Source: Paenibacillus turpanensis
GTDB taxonomy: Bacteria; Bacillota; Bacilli; Paenibacillales; YIM-B00363
NCBI RefSeq assembly: GCF_011421635.1
Contig: NZ_WTLI01000027.1
Span: forward strand, 26,846 to 67,547
Direction: 5' to 3'
DNA length: 40,702 bases
Shown: in pieces, positions 1 through 7,027 of the stretch
Layout: every line of letters begins with the position of its first letter
Position numbering within the stretch: the first letter of the stretch is position 1
Position numbers and translations under genes: made by a program
Notes under the pieces: generated by a model
The model's input: only the letters and a program-made list of their open reading frames with translations
What the model was told of the DNA's origin: nothing
The model's database searches: none

Positions 1-23
1 CATTTTCAAGTGGGACAGAGTAC

Positions 24-52
24 AGTATAATCGGGTGCGTGCCGCTTGTCAA
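24..52 (-). promoter_or_regulatory. sigma-A promoter reading off the left edge
   Basis: On the minus strand TTGACA (47-52) is followed after exactly 17 bases by TATACT (24-29). It lies beyond the yabR terminator and fires out of the window. By synteny with B. subtilis the next genes would be tRNAs or spoIIE. A strong consensus promoter fits stable RNA better, but that is inference. Confidence 0.6.
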
Positions 53-92
53 GTTGGGGTTTGGTGGAATGGGTGGTCTGCCTTGGGCAAAG

Positions 93-118
93 AAAAAAAC
101 CGCCAGATCTGGCGGTTT
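93..118 (-). terminator. yabR intrinsic terminator
   Basis: AACCGCC and GGCGGTT form a perfect stem around a short loop. On the minus strand it is followed by a run of seven T, just downstream of the yabR stop codon. Confidence 0.85.
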
Positions 119-132
119 TCCCATTTTATGCT

Positions 133-633
133 TTAAACACGACGCGCGCCGCGGCCGCCGCGTTTGGATTCGGTATTCTTCTTAAGAGATGAAATCCGCT
201 CTTCGCTGTCTTTCAGGAACCTCGACATTTTGTCCTCAAATGTCAGCCGATTCCCGCCACCGCCTCTGCGATCTCGATCAAAGCCTCCGCGACCTCCACC
301 GCCTTGACCTCCGCCGCCTTCGCGATCTTCTCTGCGGAACGGTCGATCATTACTGCGTGGTGGCCTGTCATTGCGTGGTGGCCTCTCTCCTTCCGGGCGA
401 TCTACTGCTTTCCGGATGGAAAGACCGATCTTGCCGTCCTTATCTACGTTAATGACTTTCACGGTGACAACATCGTCAATCTTCAGATGATCTTTAACAT
501 CCTTAACGTAGTTGTCGGCAATTTCGGAGATGTGCACGAGTCCAGTGACGCCCCCCGGGAGTTCGACAAACGCTCCGAAATGGGTAATTCCTGTCACTTT
601 CCCCTCAAGCTTGGCGCCCACTTCAATTGACAT
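133..633 (-). CDS. yabR: S1-domain RNA-binding protein YabR
   Basis: 166 residues. Residues about 5-73 form one S1 (OB-fold) RNA-binding domain, with the typical G-K-V-T-G-I-T-H-F-G-A-F-V start and a G-L-V-H-I-S-E-I block, as in general-stress-type S1 proteins of Bacillota. From about residue 75 to the end the protein is low-complexity and rich in Arg, Gly and Asp, with RGG-like runs; B. subtilis YabR is shorter, so the tail is an extension. The ATG has an AAGGAGG ribosome site at a normal distance. It lies downstream of divIC, as in Bacillus, but has its own candidate promoter in the gap. It probably binds RNA or ribosomes; the exact role is not established. Confidence 0.9.
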   Translation of the reverse strand: MSIEVGAKLEGKVTGITHFGAFVELPGGVTGLVHISEIADNYVKDVKDHLKIDDVVTVKVINVDKDGKIGLSIRKAVDRPEGERPPRNDRPPRSNDRPFRREDREGGGGQGGGGRGGFDRDRRGGGGNRLTFEDKMSRFLKDSEERISSLKKNTESKRGGRGARRV

Positions 634-682
634 AAAAGTAAATGATCCTCCTTAAGAATTTAAGATAAAGTCGGCTAATCGG

Positions 683-712
683 ATTATACCTGATGGCTCA
701 TTCTCCGGTCAA
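683..712 (-). promoter_or_regulatory. candidate sigma-A promoter of yabR
   Basis: TTGACC (707-712), an 18-base spacer and TATAAT (683-688) on the minus strand, in the gap between divIC and yabR and about 50 bases ahead of the yabR start. Confidence 0.5.
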
Positions 713-729
713 CTTGGGGATGAATGCCA

Positions 730-1056
730 TTAGGAACCAGGTTTAGGCGGTGTTAAGGTTACATCGCCCGGCCGACTCATTTGAAAGTCTTTACGAACCC
801 TCTGTTCAATATATTCCGGAGTGTTCAATCGGGTGATTTCCAACTCATACTGATCATGAAGTTGCTGCGCTTCCTGGAACGATTTGTCCAATCGCGAGAG
901 ATCGGTTTCCGAACGACTTAGCTGCTCCCGCTGCTGCCAAATGGTCCATATGGAAGACAGTAGGAAAACCGCTACAAACAGGAGCCATAACTTCGTCAGC
1001 CGCTTCAGCTTCGTCGACGATTGATCTGCTGTTCCTGTTGATGCTCTTGAGCCCAT
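730..1056 (-). CDS. divIC: septum formation initiator DivIC/FtsB family
   Basis: 108 residues. A short cytoplasmic N-terminus, one membrane helix at about residues 23-41 (LWLLFVAVFLLSSIWTIW), then an extracytoplasmic coiled coil and the family-typical Y-I-E-Q-R-V-R-K-D-F block. DivIC works with FtsL and DivIB in the divisome. An in-frame GTG sits one codon upstream (1059), but AGGAGG (1063-1068) would be only 3 bases from it and is 6 from the ATG at 1056, so the ATG is taken. The gene follows yabQ closely, as in the Bacillus yabP-yabQ-divIC operon. Confidence 0.92.
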   Translation of the reverse strand: MGSRASTGTADQSSTKLKRLTKLWLLFVAVFLLSSIWTIWQQREQLSRSETDLSRLDKSFQEAQQLHDQYELEITRLNTPEYIEQRVRKDFQMSRPGDVTLTPPKPGS

Positions 1057-1094
1057 CACAAGCCTCCTGGTACAAATGCTACTTCCTTCCGCCG

Positions 1095-1691
1095 CTATCG
1101 CTTCAGCCAGTCTTTAAACCAAGGCCAAACGTTCTTCAGCTTCGTTCCGAACGTCTTCAGCCCCTTCGGCATTCTTACATGCTTCTGCAGCGGGCGAATG
1201 ATCGGACGAAGTAAAAAACGAAGCAAGGACCACAAAGGATACAGCAATTGTACCATAAATTTGTATAAGAATATAGATACAGCGAGTAAAAATCCAAAAA
1301 GCAGGACAACAAATCGGTACAGCAATTTGAGCGGTTTCAGGATCAATAGATCCGCAAGGCGCAGCAAAAGCTTGTACAAACGAATAATGGTGTCTATCAC
1401 CCAATTGATCACTTGAATGGCGAAACTGCTTAGCAAAGCGAAATGAAAACAGACGCCGATCAGCAGGCCTAAAAAGACATGGTAGCGGATTTCACCGAAA
1501 TTGCTGTGGTATAAGACCCGGAACGAAAACAGGGTGGCGACTAAAATGTACACGACGTCGCAAAGCGGGAGGAGCCAGCGGGGCGCCCGCAGCCGAGCTG
1601 CGAGCACCCTGTAAACGTCGAACATTACTCCGAGCACGACTCCGCTCCCCGCCATTGCTAGTAGGGTGTAGAACTGATTGGCCGCGTTCAC
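1095..1691 (-). CDS. yabQ: spore cortex biosynthesis protein YabQ
   Basis: 198 residues, an integral membrane protein. Hydrophobic segments lie at about residues 7-26, 39-60, 72-95 and 115-150, followed by a basic C-terminus. YabQ of B. subtilis is needed for cortex formation and localises to forespore membranes. The start is GTG at 1691, overlapping the yabP stop by four bases (GTGA), which implies translational coupling. B. subtilis yabP and yabQ are sigma-E genes. Confidence 0.88.
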   Translation of the reverse strand: MNAANQFYTLLAMAGSGVVLGVMFDVYRVLAARLRAPRWLLPLCDVVYILVATLFSFRVLYHSNFGEIRYHVFLGLLIGVCFHFALLSSFAIQVINWVIDTIIRLYKLLLRLADLLILKPLKLLYRFVVLLFGFLLAVSIFLYKFMVQLLYPLWSLLRFLLRPIIRPLQKHVRMPKGLKTFGTKLKNVWPWFKDWLKR

Positions 1692-1972
1692 TTGAACAGC
1701 TTCCCGAAAAAGCCTTTCGACTTGCTGTCCGAGCTTCCGTCCACGTAAGCCATTTCGTCTACCAATCCCTCAATCGCCACCAAGCCCTGCTCCAGATTTA
1801 AGTTTTTGATATGTAAATTGTGGCCTTTAATGACGAGGAAGCCGCACTCCGTTTCCAGTAAAAATTCCTCGCTGTCAAAGCTCTCGACGTTTTTCACCCC
1901 GGTCACTTCAAGCAATTTTCGGTTTAGCATCTTCACTTCTTGACGTTTTCCCGGCTTGCCCGCTTCGATCAT
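1688..1972 (-). CDS. yabP: sporulation protein YabP (YqfC/YabP family)
   Basis: 94 residues from the chosen start. The conserved core reads R-K-L-L-E-V-T-G-V, then S-F-D-S-E-E-F-L-L-E-T, F-L-V-I-K-G and a C-terminal K-G-F-F-G-K-L-F-K, matching B. subtilis YabP. An in-frame ATG ten codons upstream (2002) has no ribosome site, while the ATG at 1972 follows AAAGGGAGG, so 1972 is preferred. It is required for spore assembly in B. subtilis; the molecular role is unclear. I looked for a sigma-E promoter in the 80-base gap and found none with correct spacing. Confidence 0.88.
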   Translation of the reverse strand: MIEAGKPGKRQEVKMLNRKLLEVTGVKNVESFDSEEFLLETECGFLVIKGHNLHIKNLNLEQGLVAIEGLVDEMAYVDGSSDSKSKGFFGKLFK

Positions 1973-2035
1973 GGCATGTACCCCTCCCTTTACCACTAAC
2001 ATATGGGGGCCGTCCGTTTTTTAGAACATGCGGGC

Positions 2036-2074
2036 AAAAAAGAAACGAACAGGCTATTCCGCCTGTCCGTTTCC
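2036..2074 (-). terminator. terminator overlapping the rqcP 3' end
   Basis: GAAACGGACAGGC and GCCTGTTCGTTTC pair over 13 positions (one G-U) around a six-base loop, followed on the minus strand by TTTTTT. The upstream arm is inside the last codons of rqcP. It separates the hup-rqcP unit from yabP. Confidence 0.8.
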
Positions 2075-2347
2075 AAGCCATGGATCGTTATCCTTATGGC
2101 TTTCTTCTTTAATTACCGTATACAGCTGTGCGGCTTCTTCCTTGCGCGGGTTCTCGGCGATCTTCTCCACGCGAACCGTCACGCTCTTTTGGCCGAATCG
2201 AACCGTCAGCTCGTCTCCCGCTTTCACGGTGCTGCTCGCTTTCGCTTCTCTGCCGTTAATCCAAACCCGCCCCTGCTCCGACACATCCTTCGCCACCGTA
2301 CGGCGCTTGATGAGCCGGGAAACCTTTAAAAATTTATCCAGCCTCAT
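2054..2347 (-). CDS. rqcP: S4-domain RNA-binding protein RqcP (YabO/HslR-like)
   Basis: 97 residues. The whole N-terminal part is one S4 domain (M-R-L-D-K-F-L-K-V-S-R-L-I-K-R-R, then G-R-V-W-I-N-G). RqcP is a ribosome-quality-control factor that with RqcH adds alanine tails to nascent chains on stalled 50S subunits. Start ATG at 2347 lies 9 bases after the hup stop, so the two genes are probably cotranscribed. The hup/rqcP/yabP/yabQ/divIC order is that of Bacillus. Confidence 0.9.
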   Translation of the reverse strand: MRLDKFLKVSRLIKRRTVAKDVSEQGRVWINGREAKASSTVKAGDELTVRFGQKSVTVRVEKIAENPRKEEAAQLYTVIKEESHKDNDPWLGNGQAE

Positions 2348-2356
2348 CGGCTTCTC

Positions 2357-2629
2357 TTACTTTACTGCGTCTTTCAGCTTGTTTCCTGCCTTAAATGCAG
2401 GAACCTTTGTTTCCGGAATGCTGATGTTTTCGCCGGTTTGCGGGTTGCGGCCCGTGCGGCCGGAGCGTTTGCGGGTTTCAAAAGTTCCAAAGCCGATCAG
2501 CTGTACCTTCTCGCCGGAAGACAGTGCATCGGTTACTTCTCCAAGAAACGAATTCAATACCGTTTCAACGTCTTTCTTCGTCATGCCGCTTTTCTCAGAG
2601 ATGCTGTTGATCAGGTCTGTTTTGTTCAT
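2357..2629 (-). CDS. hup: nucleoid protein HU
   Basis: 90 residues, the family length. It begins M-N-K-T-D-L-I and carries the DNA-binding arm G-F-G-T-F-E-T-R-K-R with the conserved R-N-P-Q-T-G-E. HU is the essential bacterial nucleoid-compacting protein (HBsu in B. subtilis). The ATG is preceded by AGGAGG. The 171-base gap upstream holds a sigma-H-like promoter, unexpected for this gene. Confidence 0.97.
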   Translation of the reverse strand: MNKTDLINSISEKSGMTKKDVETVLNSFLGEVTDALSSGEKVQLIGFGTFETRKRSGRTGRNPQTGENISIPETKVPAFKAGNKLKDAVK

Positions 2630-2740
2630 GATTCTTCCTCCTAAAATTGTTCGAGCTCATCATTCATTCTCATGTAAGGCACAATCAGGCATGCACAACA
2701 GCCCAGCTGCGCTGCGAATCAAACCTGAAGTACGTTTTAT

Positions 2741-2769
2741 GTATTCTTTGCTTCGCAGGAAAATCCTTC
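2741..2769 (-). promoter_or_regulatory. sigma-H-like promoter of hup
   Basis: On the minus strand GAAGGATTT (2761-2769) fits the sigma-H -35 RnAGGAwWW completely. After 11 bases comes AAAGAATAC (2741-2749), fitting RnnGAATww at all but the last position. The geometry is identical to the spoVG promoter in this window. Confidence 0.6.
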
Positions 2770-2800
2770 TATCTGCGCAGCTTACAAGACATTTTTTTTA

Positions 2801-4342
2801 TTACGGCCTTACAGGGAGCGACTTAGCCTCCTGCCAAAACGACTCCATCTCTGCTAACGTAGTCTCGGCAAAATCAACACCTTTTAAACGGAGCTGCTCC
2901 TCAATATACGAAAAACGAGTCATAAATTTGCGGTTGGCGGCCGCCAGCGCTTCGTCCGGGTCCAGCTTTAAGAACCGTGCCAAATTCACCAGCGCAAACA
3001 GCAGATCGCCGAACTCCTCCAGCTGCTTCGTTTTGTCCCCATTCAGGGTTTCCGTAAGTTCCGCCCATTCCTCCATCACCTTATCCTGCACATCCTCGAT
3101 CCGATCCCAGTCAAACCCGACCTTCGCCGCCTTTTTCTGCAGCTCCAGCGCTTTGAGCAGACCTGGAAGCTCACGCGGAATCCCGGACAGGACGGACAGC
3201 TTGGCCGGATCTACTCCCTTGTCAGCCTTCTCCTGCTTCTTGATTTCATTCCAATTCACAAGCGCATCCTCGGCATCGTCCGCCGATTTCTCTCCGAACA
3301 CATGCGGATGGCGGCGAATCAGCTTTTCATTCAAGGTTTGGATGACATCGTAAACCGTAAAGGCGCCGGTCTCCTCTTCCATCTGGGAATGCAGCATAAT
3401 TTGCAGCAGCACATCCCCAAGCTCCTCGCACATGGCATCCGGATCGTCGTCGTCAATCGTCTCCAAAACCTCATATGTTTCCTCAATGAGGTTCCGTCGA
3501 ATCGAAGCATGCGTCTGCTCCCGGTCCCATGGACAGCCGTCCGGACTGCGCAAAATCGCGACAATTTCATGCAGCCGGTCAAAATGCCGCAGCCGCAGCC
3601 GTTCGTCGCTGCCGCCGGGTACGAATATCATGCTGAGATTGCCGTAAGGCTGGCCGTGATCCAGCTCGTGGAGCGGTATCGTCTCGATCCGTTCCTTACC
3701 CTTGACCCCCAGCTCATGAGCGACCTTTACCGGGTAATCGGGCGGATACACCTCCATCAGCGTCAGCTTGACGTCGGAGGCAACCGTATTGTCATACACC
3801 TGTCCGATCAGCAAATGCCTTCTTGGCTGGAGATCTCCGCGATAGAGCGCACCGCTTTCCGTATTCACATTCTCGATGGTCGGAAAGCCGCCCATTGCTG
3901 TTGCATCAAGGAGCTGAAAGCCTTCAATCGGATCGATGCGAAGCGCCAAAAACGCACGGTCCAAGAAGCTTTCGCCGCCCTCGCACTGCACATCGATGCC
4001 GCGTACCGGTCCTTCCTCCAGCAGCAGCCGCACCGTCTGCTCGGCGACCATTGGATGGCCGGGCACCGCGTACATCACCGGCTCGGTTGAGCCAGCGTTT
4101 CCTGCTTCCTGGAGCAGCTGATCTACAATGCGGCGGTACACCTGCTGAAAAGTCCCCTCCTGCTCGTATGTTTCATCGAAGCTTTGGAACGTTACGCCAT
4201 GCTCTCGGAGCAGCTCCACGACGGGATGCTGCTCGGTCCGCAGAAAGATACGTCCGGAGCTTTGCAGCTTGCGCCATATGCCTAAGGTTAAATGATCCGG
4301 GTCGCCGGAGCCAAGGCCAACGATATGTATGCTTGCAGTCAT
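2801..4342 (-). CDS. mazG: MazG-family nucleotide pyrophosphohydrolase with SAM methylase-like N-domain (YabN)
   Basis: 513 residues. Residues 1 to about 225 form a tetrapyrrole-methylase-like domain (I-V-G-L-G-S-G-D-P-D-H-L-T at the N-terminus, then V-P-G-H-P). About 245-505 hold two MazG repeats: the first has R-S-P-D-G-C-P-W-D-R-E-Q and the metal-binding E-E-L-G-D-V-L-L-Q, the second E-E-F-G-D-L-L-F-A-L-V-N. MazG hydrolyses (d)NTPs to NMPs and cleans the nucleotide pool. The ATG has AGGAGG (4352-4357) overlapping the stop of the upstream flippase gene, so the pair is coupled. Confidence 0.93.
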   Translation of the reverse strand: MTASIHIVGLGSGDPDHLTLGIWRKLQSSGRIFLRTEQHPVVELLREHGVTFQSFDETYEQEGTFQQVYRRIVDQLLQEAGNAGSTEPVMYAVPGHPMVAEQTVRLLLEEGPVRGIDVQCEGGESFLDRAFLALRIDPIEGFQLLDATAMGGFPTIENVNTESGALYRGDLQPRRHLLIGQVYDNTVASDVKLTLMEVYPPDYPVKVAHELGVKGKERIETIPLHELDHGQPYGNLSMIFVPGGSDERLRLRHFDRLHEIVAILRSPDGCPWDREQTHASIRRNLIEETYEVLETIDDDDPDAMCEELGDVLLQIMLHSQMEEETGAFTVYDVIQTLNEKLIRRHPHVFGEKSADDAEDALVNWNEIKKQEKADKGVDPAKLSVLSGIPRELPGLLKALELQKKAAKVGFDWDRIEDVQDKVMEEWAELTETLNGDKTKQLEEFGDLLFALVNLARFLKLDPDEALAAANRKFMTRFSYIEEQLRLKGVDFAETTLAEMESFWQEAKSLPVRP

Positions 4343-4355
4343 AGGTGCTGTCCTC

Positions 4356-6038
4356 CTACCTGTTCAATTTTATAATCAGCCGCTTCACAAAGCCGGGAAG
4401 CGGCTCTAATTCATGCTCGGGCATCATGCCGACGGCTGCGGCGGTGCGCAGAAACACGGCGGCGCCGACGGGCACGCCGACTGCGCAGATGAGCGCGCTT
4501 AGCGCGCGGCCCTCTAGGCCAAGCAGCTGCGCCACGGCTTCCTCGCAGAGGAGCCGGACGAGCAGCACGGCGGCGGCCATGCTCGCGCACGGCGCCAGCG
4601 AGCGCAGAAGCGTCCGGGCGGCGCCGAGCCGCAGGCCGCGCCGTTTGAGCGCGGCAAGCTGGGCTGCCGCCGCAGCGGCGAGCGCGATGGCCGTGGCCGC
4701 AGCCGCCGCGGCGATCCCCCACAGGGGGAGCAGCACGGCGGCGGCCGCCACCTTCAAGAGGAGGGCGGCGGGCACGGCGAGAGCCGGTATGCCCGCGCGC
4801 CCCAGCCCTTGAAGGAGCGCTGCCGTGACGGACGCTAGGGCCGCGAAGCAGGAGGCTCCGGCGAACCAAACGACCGCTGCCGTTCCTTTGGCGTCGGCGA
4901 ACAGGAGCACGTTCACCGGCTCCGCCAGCAGCGCCAAACCGAGCGCCGCTGCGGCGCCGAACAGCCACGTCCAGCGGACGGCCTGCTCCGCGTTGACGCC
5001 TCCCTCTTGATGCGCGGCCGCATCACGCGCATCAAGGCCTGCCGCGCCGGCGCTCCCGGCGCGATCCTCGGCTAAGGCGGGGACGATCGCCGCCGCCACG
5101 GCTCCAGCGAGCATGACGACGAGCTGCATGAGCGTTTGTCCCCGCGAGAACGCGCCGAAGTCGCTCATCGCGTCGTACCCGGCGGCGCCTTCAGCGTACG
5201 AATGCCGCATCACGAGGAAGACGTCGGCGAACAGCAGCAGCGGAATTAACAGCGAGCCGACCACAATCGGCAGCGCTTGTACAGCCATGCGGACAAGCAG
5301 CCCCGCAGTGCGGCCCGCTTCCGGCTGCTTCCGGGCGGCTGACCGCCCCGGCCCCCGTCCTGCAGTCCTGCCTCCTCGCTTATACAGCGCATATGCGCAC
5401 AGCAGCCCGGCCGCGCCCCCAACGGCGGAGCCGCCCATCGCGCTCGACGCGATAAATTCCGGCCCGGCCGCCACACGCAGGCCGTAAAACAGCAGAGCAA
5501 TAATAAAGGCAACGCGCACCGCCTGCTCTGCCGTTTGAACGGCGGCCGACGCCATCATGCGGTCGAGGCCTTGAAAATACCCGCGGAACACCGCCGATAC
5601 CGGCATCACCAGCACGGCCAGCGCGGCCGCCTGAAGTGCCGGCGCCGCTGCCGCGTACCCGATCCAGCCGGCGAACACCGGCGCCGCCACAAACAGCACC
5701 GCACCGCCGAGCAGGCCGCCGGCTCCCATAAGCCACAGCCCCGCCCGCAGTACAGCGGGCGCGACACCGCCGCTTCCGTATGCGCCGTCCGACCGGCCGC
5801 CGCTCTCTGCAGCGAGCTTCGACACCGCGAGCGGCACTCCCGCGGACACCGCAAACACAAACAATTGAAAAAACGGGTACACCGCGTTATAGATCCCGAA
5901 CGCGGCGTCCCCCGCAAAATTTTGCAGCGGAATTTTTTGTACCGTCCCCAGCAGCTTCACGACCACCGCCGCAGCTCCCAGCACCGCCGCTCCCTGCAGC
6001 CAGCTCCGGCCGGCTTTATTTTCCCGATATGAGGGCAT
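4356..6038 (-). CDS. SpoVB/MurJ-type polysaccharide flippase (YabM-like)
   Basis: 560 residues, a polytopic membrane protein of the MOP flippase superfamily. The N-terminal signature (K-L-L-G-T-V-Q-K-I-P-L-Q-N, then F-G-I-Y-N-A-V-Y-P-F-F-Q) is that of SpoVB and its Bacillus paralogue YabM. Such proteins move lipid-linked glycans across the membrane; SpoVB is needed for spore cortex. Synteny favours YabM. GC is much higher than in its neighbours, with Ala-rich helices, which opens many long antisense frames. The ATG has AGGGAG. A weak promoter (TTGTTT 6089-6094, 16 bases, TATAAT 6067-6072) lies in the gap. Confidence 0.85.
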   Translation of the reverse strand: MPSYRENKAGRSWLQGAAVLGAAAVVVKLLGTVQKIPLQNFAGDAAFGIYNAVYPFFQLFVFAVSAGVPLAVSKLAAESGGRSDGAYGSGGVAPAVLRAGLWLMGAGGLLGGAVLFVAAPVFAGWIGYAAAAPALQAAALAVLVMPVSAVFRGYFQGLDRMMASAAVQTAEQAVRVAFIIALLFYGLRVAAGPEFIASSAMGGSAVGGAAGLLCAYALYKRGGRTAGRGPGRSAARKQPEAGRTAGLLVRMAVQALPIVVGSLLIPLLLFADVFLVMRHSYAEGAAGYDAMSDFGAFSRGQTLMQLVVMLAGAVAAAIVPALAEDRAGSAGAAGLDARDAAAHQEGGVNAEQAVRWTWLFGAAAALGLALLAEPVNVLLFADAKGTAAVVWFAGASCFAALASVTAALLQGLGRAGIPALAVPAALLLKVAAAAVLLPLWGIAAAAAATAIALAAAAAAQLAALKRRGLRLGAARTLLRSLAPCASMAAAVLLVRLLCEEAVAQLLGLEGRALSALICAVGVPVGAAVFLRTAAAVGMMPEHELEPLPGFVKRLIIKLNR

Positions 6039-6089
6039 CGTTCAACTCTCCCTTGTTGTCCCCCTCATTATACTTCAAGCCGCCGACAA

Positions 6090-6127
6090 AACAAAAAGCT
6101 CCCTCGAAATATCGATTTCGAGGAAGC
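6090..6127 (-). terminator. spoVT terminator
   Basis: CTCGAAAT and ATTTCGAG form the core of a long near-perfect stem with a four-base loop. On the minus strand TTTTTGTTTTG follows. It lies about 20 bases beyond the spoVT stop. Confidence 0.85.
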
Positions 6128-6147
6128 CTCATGTATCGTTCAAAATC

Positions 6148-6690
6148 TTATTGTTCCATTTGCTTCGCAAGGAAGCCGGCAGCGGTTTCTGCCATTTTTT
6201 GCTCCATTTGTCCCATCTTCACGCCATCCGTTTTGCTAATAAGAATAACGGAACCGATTGGGTCGCCACCCGCTACGATCGGCGCGATTACATAAGAGGT
6301 GTAGCTCTCCGGTGTTTCCTTGCAAAGCTCATATTCGCCAGGTGTTGCTTCGCTGACCGCCTTGCGGCTCTCCATGCAAGCCTCCACCGTGCTGCCGATT
6401 TGCTTATCTAAGTATTCTTTCTTCGATGCCCCGGCAACAGCGATAATGGTATCGCGGTCCGAAATCATTGTAATATGGTTCGTGCTTTCATTCAGGGATT
6501 CCGCATATTCCTTGGCAAAGTCGCCAAGCTCTCCGATCGGAGAATACTTCTTCAAAATCACTTCACCGTCACGGTCGACGAAAATCTCTAACGGGTCCCC
6601 TTCACGAATACGGAGGGTACGACGAATTTCCTTCGGGATAACCACTCTTCCTAAATCATCGATGCGACGAACAATACCAGTTGCTTTCAT
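6148..6690 (-). CDS. spoVT: stage V sporulation transcription regulator SpoVT
   Basis: 180 residues. Residues 1-50 are an AbrB-type swapped-hairpin DNA-binding domain (M-K-A-T-G-I-V-R-R-I-D-D-L-G-R-V-V-I-P-K-E-I-R-R-T-L). About 55-180 form the GAF-like ligand domain of SpoVT. SpoVT tunes sigma-G genes in the forespore. The open frame extends 16 codons further upstream, but the conserved start M-K-A-T-G-I-V is at 6690, with GAGG upstream, and B. subtilis SpoVT is 178 residues. A consensus sigma-G promoter lies about 80 bases ahead. Confidence 0.95.
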   Translation of the reverse strand: MKATGIVRRIDDLGRVVIPKEIRRTLRIREGDPLEIFVDRDGEVILKKYSPIGELGDFAKEYAESLNESTNHITMISDRDTIIAVAGASKKEYLDKQIGSTVEACMESRKAVSEATPGEYELCKETPESYTSYVIAPIVAGGDPIGSVILISKTDGVKMGQMEQKMAETAAGFLAKQMEQ

Positions 6691-6776
6691 TGTCTTGTTG
6701 CCTCGCTTTCCTTGAAGATTAGATGCCACCTGGATCATTCATTTATGGTGATGGGAGGGGTTCGTATCTCTGTCTT

Positions 6777-6806
6777 TAGTATGTTCCATCTTTAGAATCT
6801 TATTCA
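6777..6806 (-). promoter_or_regulatory. sigma-G promoter of spoVT
   Basis: On the minus strand TGAATA (6801-6806), 17 bases, then CATACTA (6777-6783): an exact forespore sigma-G promoter. B. subtilis spoVT is sigma-G dependent. The rest of the 337-base gap 6691-7027 holds only the leader and the prsA-like terminator. Confidence 0.8.
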
Positions 6807-6985
6807 CAACATTGACATTCCTTGGACACACCGTAGAGACTTGGAAAATCGTTTTCGTCTTGAGCTCCAGTGAAGCTTGTGTGTAGTATGTACCAATTAC
6901 TCCAATGTCAAAACGCCAATTCGATGTAAAACAATGGGACTTCAGCCCGCTCACCCTCGCTGCTCCCTGGATCCTTGCTTCCTTC

Positions 6986-7019
6986 AAAAAAAACGAGCCA
7001 AGGCCTCAGCCCTGACTCG
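6986..7019 (-). terminator. terminator of the PrsA-like gene
   Basis: CGAGTCAGGGC pairs with GCCTTGGCTCG across a TGAG loop with G-U pairs. On the minus strand eight T follow. Confidence 0.85.
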
Positions 7020-7027
7020 CTTCATTT

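Noticed and set aside
1973..2053. sigma-E promoter for yabP
   Set aside because: CATATGTT resembles a -10 and CGCATGTT a -35, but the spacing of about 19 bases is too long.
2028..3353. 441-residue plus-strand open frame
   Set aside because: It is antisense to rqcP, hup and the mazG C-terminus, all clear genes. Its product is Ser/Arg-rich with no recognisable domain and no ribosome site.
4411..4968. 185-residue Arg/Ala-rich minus-strand frame
   Set aside because: An alternate frame within the GC-rich SpoVB-like gene, created by base composition.
6739..6987. 82-residue minus-strand frame upstream of spoVT
   Set aside because: It spans the exact sigma-G promoter and the spoVT leader and resembles no protein I know.
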